Of a DNA stretch of 64,000 nt, positions 63,926 to 64,000 are shown piece after piece (position 1 is the first letter of the stretch; each line of letters begins with the position of its first letter). The stretch covers positions 62,001 through 126,000 of the forward strand of contig NZ_PGFQ01000003.1 of NCBI RefSeq assembly GCF_029870955.1. Reading direction: 5' to 3'. A program made the translations under genes and the position numbers. Source of the stretch: Sulfitobacter faviae (lineage in GTDB: Bacteria > Pseudomonadota > Alphaproteobacteria > Rhodobacterales > Rhodobacteraceae). The notes beneath the pieces are model-generated. The model did not search any database. It saw only the letters and a list, made by a program, of their open reading frames with translations, and was not told the DNA's origin.

Positions 63926-64000
63926 GGGATGTCTTTCCGTTGGGTGTGGGAGGGGTCGACCCGCGCGGGGAATGCCTCGCGCGGGTCGCGTGAGGACTCA

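Noticed and set aside
1..64000. CRISPR arrays, tRNA or rRNA genes, integrase, or plasmid replication genes
   Set aside because: No spaced repeat array, no cloverleaf-like or rRNA-like stretch, and no tyrosine/serine recombinase or Rep protein motifs were seen. Only the IS transposases are recombinase-like.

Overview
The window looks like an alphaproteobacterium of the Rhodobacterales (roseobacter type). The support is an S21 protein of the form seen in that order, a VirB/VirD4 conjugation cluster of the layout found on roseobacter plasmids and integrative elements, and high-GC codon use. No species can be named, and no integrase, replication gene or tRNA is visible, so a plasmid and an integrative conjugative element cannot be told apart.

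Layout. 1-11.3 kb is metabolic and stress DNA: a partial ATP-grasp-like gene, an acetyl-CoA hydrolase/transferase, dodecin, an mgtC-like relic, a hibernation factor fused to a cold-shock domain, a ferritin-like YciE/DUF892 protein, and a fatty acid beta-oxidation operon (fadE-fadI-fadJ). 11.3-14.3 kb is a nested transposon: an IS1111/IS110-type element inside an IS30 transposase gene. rpsU follows. 14.8-19.2 kb holds small secreted or unknown proteins and a membrane protein/alpha-beta hydrolase pair that resembles what is called rcgA/rcgR in this group. 19.2-30.9 kb is one type IV secretion operon: virB1, B2, B3, B4, a B7-like lipoprotein, a second lytic transglycosylase, B5, B8, B9, B10, B11, two small genes and B6. 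31.0-36.9 kb is cargo set between that operon and the coupling-protein gene: a patatin phospholipase, an E2-E1-JAB fusion, a metallo-beta-lactamase-fold protein and a DUF2188 protein on the minus strand, with an XRE regulator and a HELAH metallopeptidase on the plus strand. 37.0-42.5 kb is virD4, a large relaxase, mobC and a probable oriT. 42.5-64 kb is accessory DNA: a GSU2403-type nucleotidyltransferase, a DUF2493/SLOG protein, a 1201-residue YobI-type P-loop NTPase, a rhomboid protease, DUF736 and other element-specific small proteins, a methylase/Strawberry-notch helicase (DarB-like), Doc/AbrB and PrlF/YhaV toxin-antitoxin pairs, and an ArdC relic.

How the parts work together. VirB proteins form the mating channel, MobC and the relaxase process oriT, and VirD4 links the two. 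The methylase-helicase and the toxin-antitoxin pairs are plausible establishment and stability functions. The 31-37 kb cargo is the best candidate for an undescribed system. It combines ubiquitin-like conjugation and deconjugation enzymes with a phospholipase effector, as in type II CBASS, and a divergent repressor/protease pair reminiscent of CapH/CapP, but no CD-NTase or classical ubiquitin-like gene is present.

Caution. About sixteen genes are broken by one missing base (once by one extra base), mostly in short C or G runs, and each reads as intact once the base is restored. This could be decay, but the spread across otherwise healthy operons makes uncorrected sequencing error a serious possibility. 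These genes are typed as pseudogenes because that is what the given sequence shows.
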